Under the pieces are notes generated by a model. That model saw nothing but the letters and a program-made list of their open reading frames with translations, had not been told where the DNA came from and did not search any database. A program made the translations under genes and the position numbers. This document shows, piece after piece, positions 17,435 to 27,295 of a stretch of DNA of 64,000 nt. Origin of the DNA: a virus. Each line of letters opens with the position of its first letter. The stretch's first letter is position 1. The DNA lies in IMG/VR virus record IMGVR_UViG_3300023242_000004, positions 30,788 through 94,787 of that record; one strand, written 5' to 3'.

Positions 17435-19235
17435 CTGGATTAGCTGTATTTACTGTAAATTTATCTGTTATTCTTTCACCAACTGGGTCAGCTGGAAACC
17501 TACCGTAGTAAAGATTCCATAAAGAAAATTGGTCTTGTCTTCTTAAATAAAAACAATGATTTTGGTACATATAATGGCTACCATTTAAAAATGGGTAGTT
17601 CAATGGTCTTTCATCTGTTTGGTTGAAACCAATATCTAATAAGTCCCTCCATAAATATCTACCATCACCCATATTTACAACGTAATCTGGCATACCTTCA
17701 GTAAATTCATCACCTTCTTCAACATAGTTAGAAAAATCTCTAATTTTAATTTGGTGATGTGCTTGATAATGGTACCCTTCTTGCCTAGGCCCCAAATTGG
17801 TCTGAGCATATGTCGGTTGACCATTAACGTCTGTTGGTGTTGATAAAACATAACTAATCGTTGCTGGTGTTTCTCTACTTATTGTGTTAAATCTATGAGA
17901 AACAGTTGCTAAAATTATTTCATTTAATATTTCAATATTGTATTCAACTAAATCACCATAATAATCAATATTACTTGGTAACCCATTGTTGTCAGTAATT
18001 TTAACATTATTTTCTAATGGTGTATGTGATTGGAAAGGCAACGCACCACCGTTGTGTATTTTATTAATTGCTGGGATATCTAACAAATAAGGGTTTATAT
18101 TACTAGTGTTTAAACGATTAATAAAAGGTGTTTCAATACCAGAAGACACATTACTAAATAAATTATTACTATCAGTTTTAATTATTGTCAAATAAATTTC
18201 ACTAAGCGGTCTACCTAAATTATCAGTTAAATCACTAACATCAATATCTTCATTAAAAACATATTGAGTTATTTGGTCGTTAAACAAGTTTTCGCTGAAC
18301 CCAACTTGGTATGTTTCATAATCATCAGTTTCAATAACAGCAGTAGCTCTAGTTTTAATTTTTCTAAATTTTCTAAAATAATATTCTGACTCAACACCAT
18401 TTACTAGTTTTTTAATTCTAGATAGATTATTTATTGTCCCAGTATTTGGAACATCAATCACAAAATAATAATCTTTGTAATCACCGTTACTTAAACCTAA
18501 AGTAAATACTTCGTGGTCACCATTATACCCATTAGTTCCACTTATTCTTACTATATCACCAATCGATAGGTTGTGCAAACAAGGCATACCAATAGCTGTC
18601 ATTGGTCTAGTTGAAACTATTGTTGTTTGGGTTTCAACTATCAATAAACCACCATTAACTAATTTATGTGTTTTATCACTTGAGTTTGGGTAGGTTACCA
18701 CCAACTCCCAATTTTTAACTGGTTGACTAGTTGGAGAATGGTATGGTGAGATATCTGGTAAAAAAGAAAAACGTTCTCTTTTTGGTTCCATATCATAATA
18801 ACTACATAACATTGGTTTTGTAATGTCTGGGTCAAAATAACCAAACCAACCATCTTTTTCTTTTAAATAATACTTAATTGATTTAGCGTATGTAAAATCA
18901 CCATCATCATTCACATCACCGTCTTTTGGGTATGACCAATCTAGAAAATCTAAATTATTAAACCCAGCTAATGTGTTTCTATCTGCTAATAATGAGTCAT
19001 TCAAATTAAATAAAGGATTGCTGATTAAAGGGTTTATCGTACCGATTAATCGATAATATTTACTTCGTTGTCTTTCAACATTAAACCTATCGGCAACATT
19101 GACTATCCTATCAATTTCATTGGTGGGTAATAACCTTTCATCGCCTTCAATACTAATTTTTAAAAAAGCGTCAGTATTTGTAGCTAATTTAGATTTTTCA
19201 ACACCAAATCTTTTTATTATTCTATCAGTACTCAT
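17424..19235 (-). CDS. Hypothetical structural protein
   Basis: 603 aa, not recognised. It begins MSTDRIIKRFGVEKSKLATN and contains long beta-rich stretches plus a His/Tyr-rich segment near the C-terminus (HYQAHHQIKI, then SHYMYQNHCFYLRRQDQF). No enzyme motif was found. It lies 25 nt downstream of the giant 1437-aa gene and overlaps the next one, so it belongs to the same structural operon. Confidence 0.45.
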   Translation of the reverse strand: MSTDRIIKRFGVEKSKLATNTDAFLKISIEGDERLLPTNEIDRIVNVADRFNVERQRSKYYRLIGTINPLISNPLFNLNDSLLADRNTLAGFNNLDFLDWSYPKDGDVNDDGDFTYAKSIKYYLKEKDGWFGYFDPDITKPMLCSYYDMEPKRERFSFLPDISPYHSPTSQPVKNWELVVTYPNSSDKTHKLVNGGLLIVETQTTIVSTRPMTAIGMPCLHNLSIGDIVRISGTNGYNGDHEVFTLGLSNGDYKDYYFVIDVPNTGTINNLSRIKKLVNGVESEYYFRKFRKIKTRATAVIETDDYETYQVGFSENLFNDQITQYVFNEDIDVSDLTDNLGRPLSEIYLTIIKTDSNNLFSNVSSGIETPFINRLNTSNINPYLLDIPAINKIHNGGALPFQSHTPLENNVKITDNNGLPSNIDYYGDLVEYNIEILNEIILATVSHRFNTISRETPATISYVLSTPTDVNGQPTYAQTNLGPRQEGYHYQAHHQIKIRDFSNYVEEGDEFTEGMPDYVVNMGDGRYLWRDLLDIGFNQTDERPLNYPFLNGSHYMYQNHCFYLRRQDQFSLWNLYYGRFPADPVGERITDKFTVNTANPDVC

Positions 19236-19260
19236 TATTTATTTATATTTTTTATATTCA

Positions 19261-22200
19261 TTATGTAGAAATATTAATAGTGTTTGAAATACAACCTACA
19301 TTATCTGTTATGGTTATTGTAACAATAACCGTTGTTGCTGGTAGACTATTTGGTTGTGGCACATTTCCAATTATTTCTTGTTGATTTGTAATTATTACTG
19401 GTAATGTTGATGGATTTATAATCAACGCACCTTCTGAATTAATCCCTTCAACTGAATAACTTACAGTATAAGGTACTCTTAATGTTTGCCCTAACAATAA
19501 ATGACTAACATTAAACTTAAACTTAACTAAATTTGGACCTATTAATTGTATAGGTGCGTTAACACCTGTAGTGTTAATACTTAACAAGTTTGGTGGTAAT
19601 TTAATATCGTAAACACTTATATAAACTTCTTGACTAAAACATGTTTTAGCCGCATTAGTCATCCTAAAAATAATTTCATCTTGTAAAACTGATGCTGGTA
19701 TTATTATACTTAACGGTGTTGTCGAATTAACATAAATATTACTCGGTGTTGGTTGCCATAATGGTGAACCGTCAGGCATTTGTTGCCCATCAATAACATA
19801 ATCTAAATAAACTATTGAACCAACAGAATAAGGGCTTGTAACAAATAAATCAATATGGTAATTATTTGGGTCACACTGTTTTTCCAAATCTTGTAGTGAG
19901 GCTGATTCAATTTCCATGAATGGGTTCATATAACTCAAAACACTAGTTGAAAAAGCTTGCGTACCCATAATGTCAACTACTTCTGTAGTGTATGTGTCAG
20001 CAGATAAACTCAGCAAATTAAAACCAGAACCAACGTAACCGTTAGGTGATGTTGTATTTGCTGAATATGGTGGTGTACCCCCACTAACATTTATATTTAT
20101 AATACCCGTATTTTGACCATAACATAAAATTTGTGTAACTGTAGGTGTTAATGTAATTGGTGTCGCACCATTTAAAACTAAATTAACTAAATACACTGTT
20201 TCAATACCATCGGTTACTGTCATTGTATAACCGTTTCCAGTGAATGCAGTAAAAGTTGTATTTACACCAACATCAACCGCCAGACCTTGTATAATATGTG
20301 GTACAGAAGTAATATTAAGCGGACCGCTAGCAACAGCACCATTACTATTATAAAGAGTATAACTATAAATACTACCAACACCACCAATAATTGACATGAT
20401 TGTTATTTCACCATTAGAAGCAGCAGCTGTTGTGCAATCTTGACTAACGAAAGCATCAACCGATAATGGTGGTGGGCCAGAAATTATAAATGTTTGTGTT
20501 ACTGGCGAACCAAAGTTATCGTTACCTGTTATCGTATAAATACCAATTGGTAGATTATTTAAAGTTCCAGTTGGTTGTGTGTTATTTTGACCAACAATTG
20601 TTATATTAGTATAACCATTAACACCACTAGTTGTAGCAGTAAATGGTGCGTCACCGCCAATAAATGTGAATGTTGCCGTACCATTTGTTGTTTCATTAGT
20701 TGTAGTTGGTGTTGTAGATATTTGAATCACAAATTCCAAATCATTTTTTGCTGTGCAAGCGGTAAAAAATCTTTGATTCATAACCTCTAACCCACTTTTA
20801 CCAGGAAGTATTCCAAAGTAAAAATAATACGAATGTTTTGGTTGACCAAAATTATATTGACCTACTTGACTATTACCCATCGAATAATTCCTAAAATTAA
20901 CGTAATCCTGTCCATTTTCAACTGGACTGGTAAAATCGTATACACTCTCATCAAATAAATTAAAATTACTGGTATAAGGTAATTGTAAATTCCATGAATT
21001 AACTGTTGAATTTAACCCTAAGAAAACATCTCTAAACCATTTTGGTCTATCAACGTCATCAGCATCTAAATCTCTTAAACCAATTACACCATCAGTTTCA
21101 TTATTAACACCTCTATATTCATCAATTTCAACACCAAACTCACATAAATGTCTAATGTTCATACATTGCCTAGTATTTACATGTAAACCTAAACAATTTA
21201 TACTAAAAAATAAACCAAGTGTGTTTCCATCAACATCACATTGTCCAGTAGTTAACACTGTTGTGTTATCCGCTGCAAGTTCTTGAATAACTGGTGGTAT
21301 TTTATATGTTGTAGGTATTAAATGCTCTTGTAGTTTTGGTACACCTTGCCAGTCGCAATTAAATACCGCACCTAAATTAATAATATCCGTAGCGAATAAC
21401 TTAAAACTAGCGTTATGTGTTGACGCAGCATAGAAGAACTCATTGTTTTTCTTTTTAATTAAACCTTCTCTAAGTAAAACATTTCTATTTTCAAATTGTT
21501 GGTCCCCGCTATCACCTCTAAAACATGTATCTAATAGGTGACTACTCCTACAATTATTATCTGGTACACCATTTTTGTTTCCATCAACAGTCGTACTATC
21601 CGTATAGTTTTTAAAATCACTGCAATCATATTCGCAGAATCTTTCTGAATTTCTACGTCTAATTTTGTATTTTAATAAAAAAGTATATAATGAGCCATTT
21701 ATCCAATCATTATAAAAATCAAACTCAAAAAGATTTAATTTTTGCGCCATTTGAAAAGCCACACAATCATCCAAACCACATAAGTCACCGAAACCACCAT
21801 GACCAAAACTATCACCATCATAATATTTTGGTGTGTTACCTTGGTCAACCGAAGAATCAAAAGCCGCACCACCATCTAAACCACCTTTGCTACACCCAGG
21901 AGCAAAAATAGATGGGTTATCATCTGCTGGGCATTGAATATAAATACAAGGTATGTAATTAATTGGGTTAATTATTAATTTACACAAAAAACTAAGAAAA
22001 CCAAAAATTTTAACCCCCAATATTTTTCTTTTACTAGCATCACATAAAGCACCCACCAAAAAATTCCATCCTTCAATTAAAAGATTTATAACTTTTAACA
22101 CCACATTAATTAAAGGTATAATAAGCGAATTAATTATATAAATTAAAAAACCTACAATTTTAATAACCAAACAAATAATAAAAAAAATAGGTGATGTTTG

Positions 22201-23574
22201 GGTTCCTACTCTATTAAAAGGAAACGGTGTTTTATCACCAGCACAGGCATCAACATCTTTAATACCCATCATATTTCTAGTGCGTGAACCACCAGAATTA
22301 AACGGTGTAATCTGTTGGAACCTAGAAATAAAATTACTAACAGAATATATTTTATTCCAATATAAATCTCTAAAACTACTTTCTTTAGTTTTTTCACCAA
22401 ACTCATAGTCAATTTCATTTTCGTTGTTTGGGTTGTTTGGTACCAAATATTTAGCCCTAGTTCTAAGTCTACCTTCACCACCTGTTTGGTCCATACCAAT
22501 TTTAAATCGAACACTAGCTCTAGTTGGTATACCTTTGTTTGGTTCATCAGACAATACCAAAACACCAAATTCATCGGTAACCATATAATCTAAATTCATT
22601 GGGATTTGATAAGCCCAAGCACCGTTTTCATCAATAACTCTTCCACCCTCAACATCAAATCTTTCGATAGTGCCGTCAAGTGTTTCTCTAATCATTTCAA
22701 TAGTACCTTCATTTGCAACTTGTTCGCAAAGGTTACCTAAATCTTTTCTAGGTCGACAATTTTTATTAACACTATTTTTATCTTGGTCACCAAATATACT
22801 ACCCATAAATATTGCAGATGGGGTTATGGAGTAGTTTAAATCAATATCTACCCTAGTTATACCAATCTCACACGTATCGATATCCCCCCAAAAAGGCTGT
22901 ACGTTTACACCAATATTAGATGATTTTACTTGAATTAATTTATCTAAATTAGTATCACCTTTAAATTTTGTTGGTGAATCGAAAAATTTCAATGGAGTCC
23001 CTTGGCTAATGCTATCATAAGGTCTTTGAGACGCAATACCTATATCGGAAATATCCGCATCAACATGTAGAGTATATGTACCAACTGGTACCCCAAAAAC
23101 CATAAAATCACCAGCATAATTTGTTGTTGTAGTAAATTTATAGTATTTACAATAAACACCTAACATTTCTGGGTTATCTAATACTTCTCTTTTATTTGGA
23201 AAAGTACCAATTGGTGTAAAACAGTTATTATCTGTTTCAGAAGTTCTAGGTAGCAAATTATACCTAATACCATCACTATCTCTATCCGTGATAATCTCAT
23301 AAGGATATAACCCTTTAATATTTGGGTCATTTATATCAATATCATCAATAGGTATGAAAACACTAACTCTAGCATTTGGAACACCAAAACCACTGTTAAT
23401 TATTACTCTACCAGTAATCACACCGTAATCAGAACAAAAATTTCTATACGCTTCTTCTTGCGAAATCTTTAGTGAAAGAACTTCAATAAAGTCAAACTCT
23501 TGTTCTAGTTTTACTTTTAAATATTTATCGGTACCATTAGGTGTAGTCCTAATTCTAACAGTGTTGTTAGGCAT
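19261..23574 (-). CDS. Giant virion protein with carboxypeptidase-regulatory-like and SprB-like domains
   Basis: 1437 aa. Residues 50-170 (GVITGRVIINSGFGVPNARV, then NYAGDFMVFGVPVGTYTLHV) fit a carboxypeptidase-regulatory-like beta-sandwich. Residues 462-545 form a strongly hydrophobic, Cys-containing region able to span or insert into membranes, unusual inside a structural protein. From about 950 to 1230 come Ig-like repeats, one with CYGQNTGIININVSGGTPPY, the SprB-repeat pattern common in Bacteroidetes surface adhesins. A large baseplate or fibre protein contacting the host envelope is plausible. The domain calls are by eye. Confidence 0.55.
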   Translation of the reverse strand: MPNNTVRIRTTPNGTDKYLKVKLEQEFDFIEVLSLKISQEEAYRNFCSDYGVITGRVIINSGFGVPNARVSVFIPIDDIDINDPNIKGLYPYEIITDRDSDGIRYNLLPRTSETDNNCFTPIGTFPNKREVLDNPEMLGVYCKYYKFTTTTNYAGDFMVFGVPVGTYTLHVDADISDIGIASQRPYDSISQGTPLKFFDSPTKFKGDTNLDKLIQVKSSNIGVNVQPFWGDIDTCEIGITRVDIDLNYSITPSAIFMGSIFGDQDKNSVNKNCRPRKDLGNLCEQVANEGTIEMIRETLDGTIERFDVEGGRVIDENGAWAYQIPMNLDYMVTDEFGVLVLSDEPNKGIPTRASVRFKIGMDQTGGEGRLRTRAKYLVPNNPNNENEIDYEFGEKTKESSFRDLYWNKIYSVSNFISRFQQITPFNSGGSRTRNMMGIKDVDACAGDKTPFPFNRVGTQTSPIFFIICLVIKIVGFLIYIINSLIIPLINVVLKVINLLIEGWNFLVGALCDASKRKILGVKIFGFLSFLCKLIINPINYIPCIYIQCPADDNPSIFAPGCSKGGLDGGAAFDSSVDQGNTPKYYDGDSFGHGGFGDLCGLDDCVAFQMAQKLNLFEFDFYNDWINGSLYTFLLKYKIRRRNSERFCEYDCSDFKNYTDSTTVDGNKNGVPDNNCRSSHLLDTCFRGDSGDQQFENRNVLLREGLIKKKNNEFFYAASTHNASFKLFATDIINLGAVFNCDWQGVPKLQEHLIPTTYKIPPVIQELAADNTTVLTTGQCDVDGNTLGLFFSINCLGLHVNTRQCMNIRHLCEFGVEIDEYRGVNNETDGVIGLRDLDADDVDRPKWFRDVFLGLNSTVNSWNLQLPYTSNFNLFDESVYDFTSPVENGQDYVNFRNYSMGNSQVGQYNFGQPKHSYYFYFGILPGKSGLEVMNQRFFTACTAKNDLEFVIQISTTPTTTNETTNGTATFTFIGGDAPFTATTSGVNGYTNITIVGQNNTQPTGTLNNLPIGIYTITGNDNFGSPVTQTFIISGPPPLSVDAFVSQDCTTAAASNGEITIMSIIGGVGSIYSYTLYNSNGAVASGPLNITSVPHIIQGLAVDVGVNTTFTAFTGNGYTMTVTDGIETVYLVNLVLNGATPITLTPTVTQILCYGQNTGIININVSGGTPPYSANTTSPNGYVGSGFNLLSLSADTYTTEVVDIMGTQAFSTSVLSYMNPFMEIESASLQDLEKQCDPNNYHIDLFVTSPYSVGSIVYLDYVIDGQQMPDGSPLWQPTPSNIYVNSTTPLSIIIPASVLQDEIIFRMTNAAKTCFSQEVYISVYDIKLPPNLLSINTTGVNAPIQLIGPNLVKFKFNVSHLLLGQTLRVPYTVSYSVEGINSEGALIINPSTLPVIITNQQEIIGNVPQPNSLPATTVIVTITITDNVGCISNTINIST

Positions 23575-23581
23575 ATTTTAA

Positions 23582-23932
23582 TTATTTGCTTTTATTTGTT
23601 ATATCTTCTACGTTAACCATGATTACATCTTCTTCAGTTAATTCATCATCATCATCATCATCATCATAATCATCATCGTCGTCTTTCATAAAAAATTTAT
23701 TTGCTTTCACAAATTTATTAATTACAAGTCTTAAATCAATATCTTTATTCAATACTATTGTATCAAACATAAACCACACTATGGCTAACATTATAATTGG
23801 TAATAATAACATACCAACTAAAAAACCTAGGGTTTTTGCTAGGTATTTTACTATCGTTGCGGTTACACCTTCGTTTTGTGTTAGTACATTATACTCTTTA
23901 ACCCCATCGGTGTTTTTACAATTACATCCCAT
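23582..23932 (-). CDS. Small membrane protein with an Asp-rich tail
   Basis: About 116 aa from the ATG at 23932 (MGCNCKNTDGVKEY); the frame is open to 23980 but those residues look like leader sequence. A long hydrophobic segment (LGFLVGMLLLPIIMLAIVWF) near residues 38-58 is one or two membrane passes. Near the C-terminus runs MKDDDDDYDDDDDDDELTEE, an extreme acidic tail. The Cys pair at the N-terminus (GCNC) could bind metal or be modified. It sits between the gp6-like gene and the giant protein, 7 nt from the latter. Function unknown. Confidence 0.5.
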   Translation of the reverse strand: MGCNCKNTDGVKEYNVLTQNEGVTATIVKYLAKTLGFLVGMLLLPIIMLAIVWFMFDTIVLNKDIDLRLVINKFVKANKFFMKDDDDDYDDDDDDDELTEEDVIMVNVEDITNKSK

Positions 23933-23994
23933 TTTATTTGTTTTTATTTTGTTATTAACAAATATAGTTATAACATACAAATAAGGAAACCCTA

Positions 23995-25812
23995 TTATTT
24001 AACTCTAACAACAATATCGAACGTTGGGGTTTTAACTTCAAACATACTATTTGATTCTCCGAATAAAGTATAGTTTTCACCTAAATCAATTTGTCTAGTT
24101 GTTACGTCAAAATATTCTTGTGATATTTCATTTAAACTATAGTTACCATTAACTTTATTAAAAACTCTAACATCTAAAACATTTATAACACCTCCAACAT
24201 TGTTAATAACCTCTATTAATGGTGACATGTAAATACTATCACCCATTTGGTATTTACTAATATCCGTATAGTTTTTAACCTCGGTAATTACTTGACTGAT
24301 GATTTGCGATTGTGGCATTTTTTTATCAATAAGCAAATCCACCTCAAAAGACAAATTAATTATTCTACCATTACCTACTTGGACATAGTCATTTAACATT
24401 CTATAATCGGCCAAATAAGTTGTTATGTTTTCTCTTAAGGCACTAGTTGAATTATTTGATAATTTACCAGTTGAATCTAAACCTAAAATATAAATTTTAA
24501 CCTTATTTTGTTCCTCAGTTACACCGCATCTAAAAGGTATTCCAAAACTTCCAGGCATTTGAGCAATTCTAGTTTGATAATCTTTAATGGTTACAGCTCT
24601 GTTTTGAGACGAAAAATTATATTTAACCATATTCCTAATCTCCTCAACACTAGGAACGTCTTTACCACCTAACGCTGGAAATAAATTATTTACTTTTAAT
24701 GAACTCCTAACCGCTTGATTTATTGATTCGTTTGGACCATTGATTGTTAAATTTAAAAGACCAACAGAATTTAAAGTATTTGGACCTATATTACTATCAG
24801 CGCCACCACCTAATCTATATCTTATGAACATAGTAGTGTTTGCGTTTGGTACAATACCTAAAGATAAATTATTTATAAAATCACCAATTTGATTTACTAA
24901 TTCTTTATTAGTATCAAAATCACATAAACTACTAGTGTCTTGGGTACCAGCACCAAATGTAATTTTAGTAAAACCTAAATCAGTATATTCACTAATAAAT
25001 TTTTTATTGGTTGTTATCCATTTTCCTGGTGTTACACCAGAATTATCTGTTATTCTTGAATAATCAGAAATAAACACTTTGTCTTCAGCTAAAGCGCTCA
25101 TCTCAAACCATTTATTTTCTATGTTTGCAAAATCAGAAATATTAGGCGTGCCAACAAAATTAGTACCAGGAAGCATTATAATAGATTCAATACTAATCAC
25201 ATTATCTTCTGGTAATATAACTTCTAAAAATGGTCTAACATCAGATTGTGTGATAACTCTTTTATAAATTTTTGAATACCCATTTGTAACTATTTCCCTT
25301 TTTATTAAAGTATAGTTAACCAACGTACCATTAGAATTAAAATTTGGTAAAATTAATCTATTTGGTACTCCACCTATAGTAAATGGATTTGAGAAATCTA
25401 TATCATTTGTTGTTTCAAAAATTTTACCACCACCAGAAACTTGGGAACCAGTTGTGATAATTGGTGCATAAGAAAAGTTAAAGGTGTCACCTAATACAGG
25501 TACTATTATACTAAAATCAACAATAGTAATACTAGGTCTTTTTCCTGGGATTTTTAAACCAAAAGTTCTAGCCATAGATAAAACTGATTTTCTTTCTTTT
25601 GCATAATCTATTTGTGTTTCTTGAAACATTCTATCAGTATTAACTGACAGCATATCACCTACAGCTGCATTTAACTCTAGAAGCATCATACCAACACTAG
25701 CGTCATTAAAATCATTAAATATGTCTGGGTAATATTGTCTTACCATATCGACTAATTCTGCACGTATATCAGCAAAATTTCTTGCTGTATAATTTATTCC
25801 TTGATTTGCCAT
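23995..25812 (-). CDS. Baseplate wedge protein, gp6/baseplate-J-like
   Basis: 605 aa, close to the 660 residues of T4 gp6. The N-terminus (NYTARNFADIRAELVDMVRQ, then DFNDASVGMMLLELNAAVGD) is the characteristic opening of gp6-like/baseplate J proteins, in which the first helices build the wedge ring. Later segments such as NRAVTIKDYQTRIAQMPG fit the same family. It would form the inner baseplate ring with the gp25-like and gp53-like proteins. It starts 7 nt after the gp25-like stop, matching the usual 25-6 order of T4-like phages. Confidence 0.8.
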   Translation of the reverse strand: MANQGINYTARNFADIRAELVDMVRQYYPDIFNDFNDASVGMMLLELNAAVGDMLSVNTDRMFQETQIDYAKERKSVLSMARTFGLKIPGKRPSITIVDFSIIVPVLGDTFNFSYAPIITTGSQVSGGGKIFETTNDIDFSNPFTIGGVPNRLILPNFNSNGTLVNYTLIKREIVTNGYSKIYKRVITQSDVRPFLEVILPEDNVISIESIIMLPGTNFVGTPNISDFANIENKWFEMSALAEDKVFISDYSRITDNSGVTPGKWITTNKKFISEYTDLGFTKITFGAGTQDTSSLCDFDTNKELVNQIGDFINNLSLGIVPNANTTMFIRYRLGGGADSNIGPNTLNSVGLLNLTINGPNESINQAVRSSLKVNNLFPALGGKDVPSVEEIRNMVKYNFSSQNRAVTIKDYQTRIAQMPGSFGIPFRCGVTEEQNKVKIYILGLDSTGKLSNNSTSALRENITTYLADYRMLNDYVQVGNGRIINLSFEVDLLIDKKMPQSQIISQVITEVKNYTDISKYQMGDSIYMSPLIEVINNVGGVINVLDVRVFNKVNGNYSLNEISQEYFDVTTRQIDLGENYTLFGESNSMFEVKTPTFDIVVRVK

Positions 25813-25819
25813 AATTTAT

Positions 25820-26206
25820 TTATAGTTTTACTACTACTATGTCTGATGTTGTAAAAACAGCATCTGTTATTGTATATTTTAAAGTGAACACAGCAGCGTA
25901 TTCGCTTTCAGTTGATTCTTCAACCAAAATTTCATCCAATTGTAATTTTGGTAAATAAAGTTTTACTACTGATTTAATTTCTTCTTTAACACCATTTAAT
26001 GTCATCCCATCTTGTGGTTCAAAGATAAATTTTAATAAATCAGTACCAAAGTTTGGTTTATAAAGTCTTTGACCTTTTCTAGTCAATATTATATGTAGAA
26101 GGTCGGCTTTTATCGCTTGACTATCTTCATCATTTAAATCTAAGAAAAAACCTTTGTTACTATTCTTAAAAGGATAATTTATATTTATGTATTTACCGTT
26201 TGCCAT
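25820..26206 (-). CDS. Baseplate wedge protein, gp25-like (GPW/gp25 family)
   Basis: 128 aa, the normal size for T4 gp25 and P2 gpW-type wedge proteins. The family core is visible: ADLLHIILTRKGQRLYKPNFG followed by a G-x-D-L-L-x-F-I-F-E-P stretch. It nucleates sheath polymerisation in contractile tails. It lies immediately upstream of the gp6-like gene. A TATTTATC variant of the candidate late motif is about 17 nt before the start, at 26222-26229. Confidence 0.88.
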   Translation of the reverse strand: MANGKYININYPFKNSNKGFFLDLNDEDSQAIKADLLHIILTRKGQRLYKPNFGTDLLKFIFEPQDGMTLNGVKEEIKSVVKLYLPKLQLDEILVEESTESEYAAVFTLKYTITDAVFTTSDIVVVKL

Positions 26207-26265
26207 AATTGTGTTTATTTGATAAATATCATACTAAACAATTTTTATAAGTAAATATGGGAAAT

Positions 26266-26292
26266 AAAAAAAGGGTCCCTATTGGACCCTTT
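26266..26292 (-). terminator. Rho-independent terminator after nrdA part 3
   Basis: Minus strand: AAAGGGTCC, 5-nt loop, GGACCCTTT, then a T run. The 9-bp stem (26270-26278 with 26284-26292) lies 18 nt beyond the nrdA stop at 26310 and before the gp25-like gene, closing the replication block. Confidence 0.85.
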
Positions 26293-26309
26293 AATTTGTT
26301 TATCTTTTA

Positions 26310-26927
26310 TTAACTTGAACAACCCACGCACTCAAATTGACTCTCGGTAGGTTTTTCTACTTGTTTTTGTTTTGTCATATCAATAGCTAAATGTTTAGCT
26401 TTCATATCAACGGACTCACTCCTTAAATAATACTGACCAGTTTTAAGTCCTAATTTCCAAGACAAATTATGTGATGTAGTTAATTTACCAACAGTAGGTG
26501 TACTAAAGAAAATATTAAGACTTTGCGATTGGTCAATGAATGGTGCTCTATCAGCAGACATTTCGATTAACGCTTTTTGGGAAATTTCCCAAACTGTTTT
26601 ATACCTTTCTTTCATCTCTGAACTAATAACTGGTATGTTTTGAACACTACCATTATTTTTTATCAATTCACTAAGAATTTCTCTATTCCATAAACCTTCT
26701 GATTCTAAATCTCTAACTAGGTGTTTGTTTACCATAGCGAATTCACCACCAGTCACTCTTCGAACATAAAGATTTGAAGTGAACGGTTCGAAAGCTTCGT
26801 TTGAACCAATTACACGAGCAGAATTATGACTAACACAACCATTTTCCATTATATAATGATTCACGTTTGGTACTTCAATATCCCACGTAGGTTTTATATC
26901 ACCCTTAGTTATTTTTTTTATTTTCAT
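26310..26927 (-). CDS. nrdA: Ribonucleotide reductase alpha, part 3: C-intein plus C-terminal extein
   Basis: 205 aa. Residues 1-35 are a split-intein C-half (TWDIEVPNVNHYIM, ending CVSHN) directly followed by Ser+1. Residues 36-205 are the NrdA C-terminus: SARVIGSNEAFEPFTSNLY fits after PTAS of part 2, QYYLRS carries the Tyr pair of the radical-transfer path, and the end ECVGCSS supplies the CxxC redox arm. By itself it is not an enzyme; it must be joined in trans to part 2. It starts within the last codons of the homing-endonuclease fragment. Confidence 0.9.
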   Translation of the reverse strand: MKIKKITKGDIKPTWDIEVPNVNHYIMENGCVSHNSARVIGSNEAFEPFTSNLYVRRVTGGEFAMVNKHLVRDLESEGLWNREILSELIKNNGSVQNIPVISSEMKERYKTVWEISQKALIEMSADRAPFIDQSQSLNIFFSTPTVGKLTTSHNLSWKLGLKTGQYYLRSESVDMKAKHLAIDMTKQKQVEKPTESQFECVGCSS

Positions 26928-27268
26928 AATTTATTCTTTAAAATTTTATTTATTTTTTCTTTATTTATTTTTTCAGAATCCGAAGACCATAATTCTATAT
27001 AGTTACCCCATTTTAAATTACCATCGTGTTCACCCCATTTAATTATAAACATTTCTAAGGTGTGTTTACTTTTATCACAAAATTCTTGGTATTTTAATGG
27101 ACCATAAATTTCGCCATGATTAAAAATAAAACTCTCTAAAGTCCTACCACACTTTAATTTATGTAACCTTACTTTTTCAATAGATTCATTATTCATTAAA
27201 CCTTTTTTTAACCAATACTCAATTTTGAATGGTGATGGTTTGTTAGATATTTTTATATGTTTTATTAA
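26924..27268 (-). pseudogene. Decayed homing endonuclease fragment in the second nrdA gap
   Basis: The frame is open from 27268, just after a TAG, with no ATG until 27196, giving about 114 residues. It starts ISNKPSPFKIEYWLKKGL, which resembles the N-terminal module of Vsr-like homing endonucleases, and contains two copies of the G-x2-K-W/Y module also found in the intact enzyme at 32156 (HGEIYGPLKYQEF, GEHDGNLKW). The Vsr-like nuclease domain and a start codon for the full frame are missing. It occupies the exact slot where an intact enzyme sits in the other two gaps, so it is probably a remnant. Confidence 0.65.
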
Positions 27269-27295
27269 CTACGTACACAACACTTAAACGACCTA

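Noticed and set aside
23959-23966. TATATTTG before the Asp-rich membrane protein
   Set aside because: It matches the -7 element, but there is no TTG at 19-20 nt, so it is not called a promoter.
25806-25815. TATAAATA (T4 late-promoter consensus) just before the gp6-like gene
   Set aside because: It is within 10 nt of the ATG, as at 19235 and 57508, too close to act as a -10 element. It is more likely part of the A-rich translation-start context.
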